A stretch of DNA of 64,000 nucleotides, taken from positions 148,194 to 212,193 of the forward strand of contig NZ_BMRN01000012.1 in the NCBI RefSeq assembly GCF_014648655.1, written 5' to 3'. Source of the stretch: Streptomyces atratus (GTDB lineage Bacteria; Actinomycetota; Actinomycetes; Streptomycetales; Streptomycetaceae). The translations under genes and the position numbers were made by a program. Below the pieces are notes generated by a model. The model saw nothing but the letters and a program-made list of their open reading frames with translations, searched no databases and was not told the DNA's origin. Shown here piece by piece: positions 8,515 to 16,414 of the stretch (positions within the stretch are counted from its first letter, which is position 1; each line of letters opens with the position of its first letter).

Positions 8515-9010
8515 TAAGGCCGAAGGCCTGGTAGATGGGGCTTTGCGGTCGGGCTCGGCGGCGAGGAGCCGGTCGGTGAGGCCGTCGAGGTCCTTGATGA
8601 TGTCGTGGATCTGCTCCTCGCTCAGTACGGTGCGCTGTGCCGCGCCGGCGGTGATCAGCTGTTGCTGTGCGGTGGCCTTGTCGGCCTCTGCCTGGCTGAT
8701 CCAGCCGGTGACGGTGGCCGGGTCGGCCCCGGCCCCGAGGGCGGCACGGTACTGGGTCAGGCGCCGGTCGCAGTCTGCGATGGTGCGGCCGGCCGCGTCG
8801 AGGTCGGGCCGGCCGGGGCCTGTGCCCGTTGGGGCTGCTGCCTGGCCCGCAGCGTGGACTTCAGGCGTCCCGGAGCGAAGACCTTTGCGATCCACCTGTC
8901 GAGCTCCGGCAGGACGGCGGCTTCCCGGACGTAGACGGTCAGCTGGTGGTCGAGGGCTCGGGGCCGTGGTTGAAGGTGCCCTGCGTCTTGCGGCCGCCCC
9001 GGACGCCGGC
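8515..9010 (-). pseudogene. Serine recombinase, C-terminal relic
   Basis: Reading leftward, pieces of the C-terminal half of an actinobacterial large serine recombinase appear in different frames: KTQGTFNHG (near the zinc-ribbon end), then VYVREAAVLPELDRWIAKVF, then, after a frameshift near 8830, TIADCDRRLTQYRAALGAGADP, VTGWISQAEADKATAQQQL and LSEEQIHDIIKDL. The catalytic resolvase domain is absent. The order and spacing match the coiled-coil tail of these integrases. It is therefore a dead remnant of an integrated element, beside tRNA-Leu. No second copy of the tRNA 3' end was seen nearby, so the former attachment site cannot be fixed. Confidence 0.7.
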
Positions 9011-9097
9011 GCGGCCCGGGTGCGCGGCCGTGGGTGGTCGGTGCGCGGCCTCTCGGCCGTTGCGCGCCGACCGGGCCGCACACCCGGGGCGCCGTAC

Positions 9098-10324
9098 TCA
9101 GTTCGTCGCGTCCGGCTTCACGATGTCGGGAAGCTTCACCTCGAACATCTCGTCGAGCTTCATCGATGGCAGGATGTGGCCCTGGTCGGAAGCCTCGTTG
9201 GCGACGCTCGCACCCCATGTGGACGCCGCGAGACGCTGGTTGGGCGTGCCGTGGTGCCCGTTGCTCGTGAAGCTGCAGTCGCCGACCTGGTAGAAGGACT
9301 GGGCGGAGCCGAGCACCCGCTTGGTATTGAGGGCCTCGCCCCGCGAGTGCGTGAGGAAGTACGTGCCGAACGCGTCCGCCATCAGCTCGGTGCGGCGGGT
9401 GGCCTCCGGCCCGGTGAGCGTGGTGTTGTCGAACAGGTTGTCCTCGTACTGCACGTGGTGGCCGAACTCGTGGGCGAGAATGGCACGCGGGGCGGTGTCG
9501 CCCAGGCCGATGGCCTTCGTGGCCTCCAGGATGCCGTCGCCCATGACGATACGGTCGGAGATGCCCAGCGGCTGCGGGTCGCCCTTCTCGGAGTAGGCGA
9601 ACGCGTTGAAGGTGAAGATCGGGTTGGCGCCGCCCTTCAGTACGGGCTCGGAGCCGACCAGCGAGATGAAGAGATCGGCCAGGCCGAGGTTGCTCTCGGT
9701 CGTGCCGCCGTACAGCACTGACAGGGTGCGGGCGAGCCGCTCCGGGGAGGAGAAGACGTCGGCGCCGTGCATCGGCATGAGCTGGATGTCGTCGGAGTAG
9801 ATGTCCCAGAACTTCTTGAGGTCCTTGGCTTCGGACTTCAGCTGGTTGGTGTACTCGCCGTTGACACCGTAAGTGTTGGACTTGGACTCGCTGCCGAACA
9901 GCAGCGCATCGTACGTGGGGAGGTCGAACCCGCCGAACAGAGAGAGGATGAAGATCGTGAAGGGGTCCTCGGCGCCGTCGAGCAGATTGTTCGCGTAGGC
10001 CGTCAGCTCCGTGCTCTGGCACTGGTAGTCGCCCGGGTTGATGACGCTGTTGCGGATCTCCGTCCACTGGGCGTCGCCTATGCCGTACTTGGCGTTGGCT
10101 GCCTGGAGGCGCGCCTGCCAGTCGGCCGGCAGCTTGGCGAGGATCTCGTCGACGAGGGCCTTCGTCTGCGGGTCGAGCTTGGAGGTGTCGATCGCGGAGC
10201 CGTTGGACGCGGACGCGGCGGCGGTGGCCGTCATGTTGTCCGCGGCCGTTGCCGGCAGGACGGTGCCAAGGGTGCACGTGGCCGCGGTCACGAGTGTGAC
10301 AGCCCAGGCGAGGGACTTCTTCAC
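9098..10324 (-). CDS. Secreted neutral zinc metallopeptidase
   Basis: A 408-residue protein. The GTG at 10324 is chosen because AAGGAG lies 6 bp upstream and it opens directly on a Sec signal (VKKSLAWAVTLVTAATCTLG, likely cut after ATAA); longer upstream frames lack this. The zinc motif HEFGHH is at about residues 285-290, followed by ELMADAFGTYF with the likely third-ligand Glu. The C-terminal LAASTWGASVANEASDQGHILP is typical of the Streptomyces neutral zinc metallopeptidase family. It would degrade proteins outside the cell. It is transcribed away from the regulator at 10582, which probably controls it. Confidence 0.85.
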   Translation of the reverse strand: MKKSLAWAVTLVTAATCTLGTVLPATAADNMTATAAASASNGSAIDTSKLDPQTKALVDEILAKLPADWQARLQAANAKYGIGDAQWTEIRNSVINPGDYQCQSTELTAYANNLLDGAEDPFTIFILSLFGGFDLPTYDALLFGSESKSNTYGVNGEYTNQLKSEAKDLKKFWDIYSDDIQLMPMHGADVFSSPERLARTLSVLYGGTTESNLGLADLFISLVGSEPVLKGGANPIFTFNAFAYSEKGDPQPLGISDRIVMGDGILEATKAIGLGDTAPRAILAHEFGHHVQYEDNLFDNTTLTGPEATRRTELMADAFGTYFLTHSRGEALNTKRVLGSAQSFYQVGDCSFTSNGHHGTPNQRLAASTWGASVANEASDQGHILPSMKLDEMFEVKLPDIVKPDATN

Positions 10325-10525
10325 AGTCAACTCCTTGATGGGTCGAAGCCGATGCGCCATTCGTCCTTGTGGGACGGGGGAGACGATCGGATTGCCATGA
10401 GCCAAGAGTCTGCAAAGAAAGCACTCTCCGGAGAAGCCGTCGGTGCTGTCTGAATCCGGCATGGCAGGAAGGTGACAGACGCCATGCAGCCACGTACACG
10501 CTCGATGTGACCATCCCTTATCTGA

Positions 10526-10585
10526 TGACATGTCACTCCGGTTACCCCCGGCGGTAGTCACCATGTGGACGTGATCTTCACATGG
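10526..10585 (+). promoter_or_regulatory. Candidate operators between metallopeptidase and regulator genes
   Basis: Two inverted repeats stand out in the 257-bp divergent region. TGACATGTCA at 10526-10535 is a perfect 10-bp palindrome. CCATGTG (10561-10567) and CACATGG (10579-10585) form perfect 7-bp arms over 11 bp, and the right arm overlaps the upstream ATG of the regulator gene. Both share an ACATG core, so one protein may bind both. Confidence 0.45.
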
Positions 10586-11586
10586 AGCACATCGCATATA
10601 CGTGCAATGCTTGCAATATGCATCCGCTCCGCGCCATCGGCCTCACCGCGACCGCCGAGGACGTCTACCTCGCGCTCGTGCAGCGTGACCCGACGACCCC
10701 GGCCGCGCTGGCAGGCATCCTGCGTGTGCCCCTGGATGCCGTCGTCGAGGCGGCCCGCGAACTGACCGAACTGGGCCTGGTGGAACCGGACGACGAAGGG
10801 CTCGTCGCCTGCCCCCCGCGCACCGCGCTCGACGCCCTCGCGGAAGTCCGGGCCAAGGAACTCGGAGCCCTGCGCGACAGCGCCGACGAACTCGCGCGGT
10901 TCTGGCGCGACCACCACGCCGAAGGCCCGGGATACATCGAGATAGTCCGGACGGACGAGGCCGGTGAAGCGCTTGTCCGGCGCGTGCAGGACGAGGCGAC
11001 GCACCAGGTCCGCGCTCTGTCCATCGGCCCCTCCGGCCGCCTCGCCGCGCCCCCGACGGTGGCGCCAGGCTGTCTGGAGGCACTCGCGCGCGGCGTCGCG
11101 TACTCCGTGGTCTACGGCACCCAGGTGTTGCGTGACCCGATAGGCCGGGAGGCCATCCAGACGTGCGTCAACCTCGGTGAACGCGCCCGCGTCTTCCCCG
11201 ATGTCGCGCTGAACCTGAAAATTTGTGACGACCGCTTCGCCGTCGTTGCCGCACCCGCGCGCGATCACCAGCGACGCCACCACATCGCCGTGCAGCGATC
11301 CGCCCTGCTCGACGGCCTCATCGGCGTGTTCGAGTCGTACTGGCAGATGGCCGTTCCGCTCCCCGCCGGCGACGAGCCCATGGACGACGTCGGTGCCGCC
11401 CCCACCGACGACGCCCGGCAGCTTCTCACCTACCTCAGCGGCGGACTCACCGACGAGTTCATCGCCCGCGAACTCGGCGTCAGCGAAAGGACGGTGGCGC
11501 GTCGCATCGCACGCCTCCAGGAAGTCCTGGGCGCACAGACCCGATTCCAGCTCGGCGTCCAGGCCAGCCGCCGCGGATGGCTTTGA
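10582..11586 (+). CDS. TrmB-like/LuxR-type transcriptional regulator
   Basis: A 334-residue regulator. The N-terminal part (LTATAEDVYLALVQRDPTTP, then RVPLDAVVEAARELTELGLVEP) is a winged helix-turn-helix of TrmB type. A middle domain of unassigned type follows, and the C-terminus ends in a LuxR-type helix-turn-helix (LTDEFIARELGVSERTVARRI). Two starts are possible: ATG 10582, overlapped by an inverted repeat, or ATG 10618 (MHPLRAIGL), which may be the better one. It faces away from the secreted metallopeptidase, so it may control that gene and itself. The effector is not apparent. Confidence 0.78.
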   Translation: MEHIAYTCNACNMHPLRAIGLTATAEDVYLALVQRDPTTPAALAGILRVPLDAVVEAARELTELGLVEPDDEGLVACPPRTALDALAEVRAKELGALRDSADELARFWRDHHAEGPGYIEIVRTDEAGEALVRRVQDEATHQVRALSIGPSGRLAAPPTVAPGCLEALARGVAYSVVYGTQVLRDPIGREAIQTCVNLGERARVFPDVALNLKICDDRFAVVAAPARDHQRRHHIAVQRSALLDGLIGVFESYWQMAVPLPAGDEPMDDVGAAPTDDARQLLTYLSGGLTDEFIARELGVSERTVARRIARLQEVLGAQTRFQLGVQASRRGWL

Positions 11587-11587
11587 G

Positions 11588-11785
11588 CACGACGCCGAGT
11601 ACACCGAAACCGGCGGTCGGCAGGATGCCGCCGTAGGGCACCTGGCCCTTGTCCATCCGGCCGGTGAACCTGGGCGCGGAGCCCGCCAGTGCCATGGAGC
11701 GCAGGATGCGCCCGGTGGAGTACAGGCCGGAGTTCAGGCTGGAGAGTGCGCGGTCGGCACGACCAGGTTCATCACACCGGCCGCG
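11588..11785 (-). pseudogene. Amino-acid permease (APC family) fragment
   Basis: Reading leftward, two frames together give NLVV, then SLNSGLYSTGRILRSMALAG, then SAPRFTGRMDKGQVPYGGIL, the conserved loop and helix region of asparagine/D-serine-type APC permeases. A frameshift lies near 11735. Only about 65 residues survive, bounded by the regulator stop and by another relic, so it is not functional. Confidence 0.65.
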
Positions 11786-11789
11786 CCCG

Positions 11790-12400
11790 GGATAGCTTTT
11801 CCATGACGGTGACGAAGGGGCTCTGGTCCGCCGAGTACGAGGTGTACGGCGGCAGGAGGGCCGGCAGCACCACCGAATCGACGTAGAAGAGGCCGAAGCG
11901 CCACAGGTCGCTACCGTAGGCGTCCTTGTGGATGTACTGCTCCTTGCGGACGATCGGCCACTTGCTCAGTACGGTGACGCCACCGTCCTCCGGAGTGGTG
12001 GCCGAGCGGGCGCCGCCCGTGGCGTCCCGGCCGCCACTGCTCCGGCCCATCACCGGTGTCCGGTACGGGTATTGCGCGGATGCGCTCCGTGTCGGCGCGT
12101 CCGAGGCGGAGTTGTCGCATGCCTCCTGGAGCACGGCCACGTCATGGCCCTGGAAGAAGGATGCCTTCGGTACCTCCGCCGCTCAGCGGTCCCGTCCCCG
12201 GTTCGGGTGGAGGTTCCGGCTCAGGAGGAACGTGTTGTACGTGACCACCCGCAGGGACGGGAGTCCGCCACGGCTGTCGCGTGAGCCGTCGAGGAGCGCG
12301 ACCGGCCGGTGCCGCCGTCCCGAGCCGCCCCGCCCGCCGCCGGGTGTGCTGCCCCGGACCGCGCCCCGGCTCCCTCTGTGTCCTTCGTCACGATCCGGCC
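11790..12400 (-). pseudogene. Secreted sphingomyelinase C / endonuclease-exonuclease-phosphatase relic
   Basis: Fragments in more than one frame match the start of bacterial sphingomyelin phosphodiesterases: VTYNTFLLSRNLHPNRG around 12240, then GHDVAVLQEACDNSASDA, then GGVTVLSKWPIVRKEQYIHK near 11950. An Ala/Thr-rich signal-like segment lies upstream. The Glu of VLQEA would be the metal ligand. An internal stop occurs near 12190, and the catalytic C-terminal half is missing after about 11900. Confidence 0.65.
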
Positions 12401-12432
12401 CCGAGTGCCCTGCGAGGTCTTGTTTTCGGCCG

Positions 12433-12468
12433 TGTAATCGATTCCAATCGTCGCTGTAATCGATTCCA
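12433..12468 (+). promoter_or_regulatory. Tandem LacI-family operators upstream of the ribose regulator
   Basis: The 14-bp sequence TGTAATCGATTCCA occurs twice, at 12433-12446 and 12455-12468, 22 bp apart (two helical turns). Each fits the LacI/GalR operator pattern TGNAANCGNTTNCA with the central CG. They lie 57-92 bp before the LacI-family gene at 12525 and most likely mediate its autoregulation and control of the former ribose operon. Confidence 0.75.
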
Positions 12469-12524
12469 CGGCTCTGGACCGCCGGTTTCGAGGCTCACGG
12501 AAACCACAAGGAGGTGGTCCGGAA

Positions 12525-13541
12525 ATGGCGAGCATCAAGGATGTCGCGGCCGAGGCGGGAGTGTCCGTCGCCACGGTCTCCCGCGTTCTCAACAGCCATC
12601 CCTCCGTCAGCCCCGACGCGCAAAGACGCGTCCTCGCCGCTGTCGACGTCCTCGGCTACCGGCCCAACGCCGTCGCCCGTTCGCTGCGCACCGATCAGAC
12701 GCGCACCCTCGGCCTGGTCATCAGTGACGTACTCAACCCGTACTTCACCGAACTGGCCCGCTTCGTCGAGGAGGAGGCCCGCGCACTCGGCTACAGCGTC
12801 ATCATCGGGAACGCCGACGAGCAGCCCGACCTGCAGGAACATCACGTCCGCACGCTCCTCGACCGCCGGATCGACGGGCTCCTCGTCTCCCCCGCCGACG
12901 GGAGCTCCCCGCTCACGCCGGGCGCTGCGGGCAGCGGGACACCGATGGTCTTCGTGGACCGTTGCATCCAGGGTGTGGACGTCCCCGTGGTACGTGCCGA
13001 CGGCCGCGACGCCATCCGGGACCTGGTCGCACACCTGCACCGGCTCGGTCACCGCAGGCTCGCGATCATCGCGGGCCCGGCGGCCACCACCACGGGCAAC
13101 GAGCGAGTCGAGGCCTTCCGCGAGGCGCTGCGTGAGCACGGACTCGCGCTGCCCGACGCCTACATCGGGCAGGGCGACTTCCAGACGGACAGCGGGCGCC
13201 GCGCCACCGAGCGCTTTCTGGCCCTTCCCGAACCGCCCGAGGTCGTATTCGCCGCCGACAATCTGATGGCACTCGGCGCGCTGGACGCGATCCGCGCACG
13301 CGGGCTGCGCGTCCCGCAGGACATCGGGCTCGCGGCCTTCGACGACATCCCGTGGTTCCTGCACACCGACCCGCCGATCACGGCCATCGCCCAGCCGACC
13401 GGCGAGCTCGGCCGAGCCGCCGTGCGGGCCCTGGTCGACCTCATCGAGGGACGGTCCCCGCAGTCCGTCACCCTTCCCGCCCGCCTTGTCGTACGCAGTT
13501 CCTGCGGCGAGCGCGCTTCGAACCCGAGGAGCAACCTGTGA
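12525..13541 (+). CDS. rbsR: LacI-family regulator of the ribose locus
   Basis: A 338-residue repressor preceded by a strong AAGGAGGT ribosome-binding site. The N-terminal helix-turn-helix is complete (ASIKDVAAEAGVSVATVSRV, hinge YRPNAVARSLRT), followed by a periplasmic-binding-protein-like sensor domain (LGLVISDVLNPYF at its start, GLAAFDDIPW and a C-terminal PARLVVRSSC). Two matching operators sit just upstream. The next genes are relics of a ribose ABC transporter and an intact ribokinase, so the natural ligand is probably ribose or a close sugar. The symbol rests on this context. Confidence 0.82.
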   Translation: MASIKDVAAEAGVSVATVSRVLNSHPSVSPDAQRRVLAAVDVLGYRPNAVARSLRTDQTRTLGLVISDVLNPYFTELARFVEEEARALGYSVIIGNADEQPDLQEHHVRTLLDRRIDGLLVSPADGSSPLTPGAAGSGTPMVFVDRCIQGVDVPVVRADGRDAIRDLVAHLHRLGHRRLAIIAGPAATTTGNERVEAFREALREHGLALPDAYIGQGDFQTDSGRRATERFLALPEPPEVVFAADNLMALGALDAIRARGLRVPQDIGLAAFDDIPWFLHTDPPITAIAQPTGELGRAAVRALVDLIEGRSPQSVTLPARLVVRSSCGERASNPRSNL

Positions 13542-13840
13542 GCACTCAGGACGAGTTGCTGCGCATCGAAGGCGTACGCAAGACCAAGGTGCGCGAACTG
13601 GGCACCGCCCGGCGGGAGATCGTGGAGTTCGCCGTTCAGCAACCCCTTCTTCGTGCAGACGGAGGCGTGTGCCCGGGCAGAGGCGAGGGCGGCCGCAGTC
13701 GCGGCCGAAGGAACTGGGCAGACGCCGTGCAGAACGCGGTGCGAGCCGCAGCGGGAATGAAGGTCGATAGCATGGTGAAGGTGCCAGTTCAAGGTAGTCA
13801 CCGAGAAGAATGTTGCCGACTTCTCCCGAACAGCGCCTGA
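13538..13840 (+). pseudogene. Remnants of a ribose ABC transporter (rbsA start fused to rbsB pieces)
   Basis: The GTG at 13538 overlaps the rbsR stop and starts STQDELLRIEGVRKT, the usual first residues of sugar ABC transporter ATPases, but the sequence diverges before the Walker A motif. Further on, another frame reads FSNPFFVQTEACARAEARA, like the first strand of a ribose-binding protein, and near 13770-13830 SMVKVPVQ and VVTEKNVADFSRTA, resembling the end of such proteins, in two frames. Large internal deletions thus removed most of the ATPase, all of the permease and most of the binding protein. Confidence 0.68.
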
Positions 13841-13870
13841 GCAGCGTCCGACCCTCGGAAAGCAGGAACA

Positions 13871-14791
13871 ATGCACGTCAACGACCACCACCGGTACGAC
13901 CTGCTGGTTGTGGGCTCGGCCAACGCCGACCTGGTCATCGGTGTCGAACGCAGGCCGGCGCCCGGTGAGACCGTGCTCGGTTCCGATCTTGCCGTCCACC
14001 CGGGCGGCAAGGGAGGGAACCAGGCGGTGGCCGCCGCCCGCCTCGGGGCCGTCACTGCGCTGCTGGCACGGGTCGGCGACGACGCCCACGGCCGCCTGCT
14101 GCTCGAATCGCAGCGGGCCGCCGGGGTGGACACCGAGGGCGTCCTCGTGGGCGGGGCGCCGACCGGAGTAGCGCTGATCACCGTGGACCCCTCCGGCGAC
14201 AACAGCATCGTGGTGTCGCCGGGCGCCAATGGCCGGCTGACCCCGGAGGACATCCGGGCGGCCCGACCCCTCTTCGAGGCGGCGAGGGTCGTGTCCGTAC
14301 AGCTGGAGATTCCGCTGGAGACGGTTGCCGAGGTGGCCGGTGTCATGTCCCGCGATACCCGGCTGGTTCTGAACCCGTCCCCGCCCGCACCACTGCCCGA
14401 TCACGTGCTGGCCGCCTGCGACCCCTTGGTCGTCAACGAGCACGAGGCGCGCTACATCCTGGGGGAGGCCGCCGGCGCCACACCTGGGGAGTGGGCGCGA
14501 GCACTGCTGAAGCTCGGCCCGCGGTCGGTCGTGGTCACGCTGGGTGCGGCGGGCGCGCTCGTCGCCGACGGCCGTACGGGTGACGTCGTGTCCGTATCGA
14601 GCCCCAGGGTCGAGGCTGTGGACACGACGGGGGCGGGCGACGCGTTCACCGCCGCCCTGGCCTGGCGGCTCGGCCTGGGAGAGCAACTCGCCGAGGCCGC
14701 CGCATTCGCCGTCAGGGTCGGTGCGGTAGCCGTCACCCGGCAGGGCGCGCAGGAGTCCTTCCCGAGCGCGGAGGAAGTCTCCGTGCTGTGA
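13871..14791 (+). CDS. rbsK: Ribokinase
   Basis: A 306-residue PfkB-family sugar kinase that phosphorylates D-ribose to ribose-5-phosphate with ATP. Hallmarks are VVGSANADLVIGVERRPAPG at the start, the glycine motif HPGGKGGNQAVAAARLG near residue 40 (PfkB signature 1), and DTTGAGDAF with the catalytic Asp at about residue 258 (signature 2). Length and motifs are normal, so it looks functional. It is the only enzyme of the ribose locus still intact: the transporter upstream and the pyranase downstream are fragments. Ribose could still come from inside the cell, for example from the nucleoside hydrolase at 16415. Confidence 0.93.
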   Translation: MHVNDHHRYDLLVVGSANADLVIGVERRPAPGETVLGSDLAVHPGGKGGNQAVAAARLGAVTALLARVGDDAHGRLLLESQRAAGVDTEGVLVGGAPTGVALITVDPSGDNSIVVSPGANGRLTPEDIRAARPLFEAARVVSVQLEIPLETVAEVAGVMSRDTRLVLNPSPPAPLPDHVLAACDPLVVNEHEARYILGEAAGATPGEWARALLKLGPRSVVVTLGAAGALVADGRTGDVVSVSSPRVEAVDTTGAGDAFTAALAWRLGLGEQLAEAAAFAVRVGAVAVTRQGAQESFPSAEEVSVL

Positions 14792-14931
14792 AGAAGACGG
14801 GACTGCTCAACGGTCGTCCCGCCGGGGCGCCGACGCAGTGGCACACGGTGCGGCGTGCCGAGTGCGTGGAGGCGGGGATCGGGATGCCTGGGTGGCAACT
14901 GGTCAGCCCCGGGCTCCGGCCGCCGTCATGA
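14788..14931 (+). pseudogene. D-ribose pyranase (rbsD) remnant
   Basis: The GTG overlaps the ribokinase stop and begins KKTGLLN, the conserved first residues of RbsD. Further on GIGMPGW resembles the family's DAGMP segment. The frame closes after 47 residues, against about 130 for intact RbsD, and the catalytic His region is not recognisable. It is too short and rearranged to be active. Confidence 0.62.
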
Positions 14932-16002
14932 CACCGGGTTTTTGGCGGGCTTCCGGTCCCACGCCGCGTCGGCGCCGGACGCGGCGTCGGCCGGACCGGT
15001 GCAGTCCGTCGTACTGGAGCCGCGGACGATGAGTTCCGGACCGAGTCGTACCGTGCGGCTCGGGCCCGCCTTCTCTCCGGCCAGCCGCCGGTCCAGCAGC
15101 CGGGCGGCCTCCGCGGCCAGTTCGGCAACGGGTTGGCGGACGGTGGTCACGCCGGGGTCGGTGAGGCTCGCCATGGGGATGTCGTCGAAGCCGGTGACGG
15201 CGATCTCGCCCGGGACGTCCACTCCCAGCTGTCGCAGTCGTTGCAGTGCACCGATGGCGATGAGGTCGTTGGCGCAGACGATGGCGTCCGGGCGGTGTGC
15301 GCGCACCCGGTCCACCGCGGCCCGCCCCCATTCGACGGAGAATTCACCGAGTTCGACACGTCCGGGCGCCCGCGGGTCCAGTGCGCCGACGCCGGACTCG
15401 TACGCGGCGCGGCGTTCGACCGCCGCCGAGGCGGTGCCCGCAGCCCCGACGAAGCACGGACGGCGACGCCCCGCGGCCGCGAGGTGGTCCAGCACGAGCT
15501 GTATGCCGGCGGCGTTGTCGACGACCACGGAGTCGGCGACGCCGGGGCCGCAACCTCGGTCCAGCAGCACCAGCGGCACTCGGGCCGCTGCGGCGGTCAC
15601 CGCGGCCACGCTGCGTTTCTCGTCGACCGGGACGACCAGCAGGGCGTCGACCTGCCGTGCCAACAGGGCGTCGATCCGGGCCGCTTCGGTCATCGGGTCG
15701 TCGTCGCAGTCGGCGAGGATCACGGCACGGTCGTGGGTATGCAGAGCGCGCGTCAGCTCCCGCACCAGCGTGGGGTAGAACGGGTTGGTGATCTGCGGCA
15801 GGACGAGTCCGATGGTGCCTGTCGAGCGGCTGCGCAACGCGCGGGCCACGTGGTTGGGCCGGTAGCCGAGACTGTCGACGGCCGCACGTACTCGCCGGGC
15901 GGTTTCCGCGCCGACCGGACGGCTGCCGGCGAGCACCCGGGACACCGTGGCGACGGAACAGCCCGACAGTCGAGCCACGTCTCGCAGTGTTACTTCCGCC
16001 AC
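14926..16002 (-). CDS. LacI-family transcriptional regulator
   Basis: A 358-residue repressor. The GTG at 16002 places the helix-turn-helix at the usual N-terminal position (VAEVTLRDVARLSGCSVATV, hinge YRPNHVARALRS). The sensor domain begins GTIGLVLPQITNPFYP and includes IVCANDLIAIGALQ, IAVTGFDDIP and a C-terminal GPELIVRGSS. It is transcribed divergently from a nucleoside hydrolase/transporter pair, and operator-like repeats fill the space between, so nucleosides or a pentose are likely effectors. Its 3' end runs 6 bp into the rbsD remnant on the other strand. Confidence 0.85.
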   Translation of the reverse strand: MAEVTLRDVARLSGCSVATVSRVLAGSRPVGAETARRVRAAVDSLGYRPNHVARALRSRSTGTIGLVLPQITNPFYPTLVRELTRALHTHDRAVILADCDDDPMTEAARIDALLARQVDALLVVPVDEKRSVAAVTAAAARVPLVLLDRGCGPGVADSVVVDNAAGIQLVLDHLAAAGRRRPCFVGAAGTASAAVERRAAYESGVGALDPRAPGRVELGEFSVEWGRAAVDRVRAHRPDAIVCANDLIAIGALQRLRQLGVDVPGEIAVTGFDDIPMASLTDPGVTTVRQPVAELAAEAARLLDRRLAGEKAGPSRTVRLGPELIVRGSSTTDCTGPADAASGADAAWDRKPAKNPVS

Positions 16003-16153
16003 TTCGGATCGCCTGCCCTGTTCTTCTGGTCGGCCGCGTGAAGCGGGCGGATGCCCGCGGGGAGTTGGCAAACGTTATCACCGGCCTTTCCTCGTGCCCA
16101 GAGTGCGATCCGCTGTCTCAAACAGGTCACAACGTGAGATATGGCTTCACCCA

Positions 16154-16226
16154 TTGACATCGTGGGCGTCGGTGCGCAAAGTTCTCGGAGAACGATTTCC
16201 CAGATCGTTTTCCCAACGTTTTTCCA
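16154..16226 (+). promoter_or_regulatory. Promoter and tandem LacI-type operators before the nucleoside hydrolase
   Basis: TTGACA at 16154-16159 and CAAAGT at 16177-16182 are spaced 17 bp apart, giving a predicted start near 16189. Directly over and after it are three related half-palindromic elements: GGAGAACGATTTCCC (16187-16201), AGATCGTTTTCCCA (16202-16215) and AACGTTTTTCCA (16215-16226), each with an AACG/ATCG core and a TTTCC arm. This arrangement suits repression by the divergent LacI protein. Confidence 0.6.
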
Positions 16227-16414
16227 CCGCGTGATCAAGGAAGAGTGCGCGGTACCTGTCTGTTTCGCTGCCCGCCCGTGAGTCGGCGCCGCATGCCGGC
16301 GTGGACCGCAACGGCGGTCGGGGGACCGTACCGGCGCGCTCTGTGCAGTAGCCCTTTTGCGGCGCTGGCCGAGATCCATCTCAAACTCTTCAGCTGAGCG
16401 AAGGGGCTCATTTG

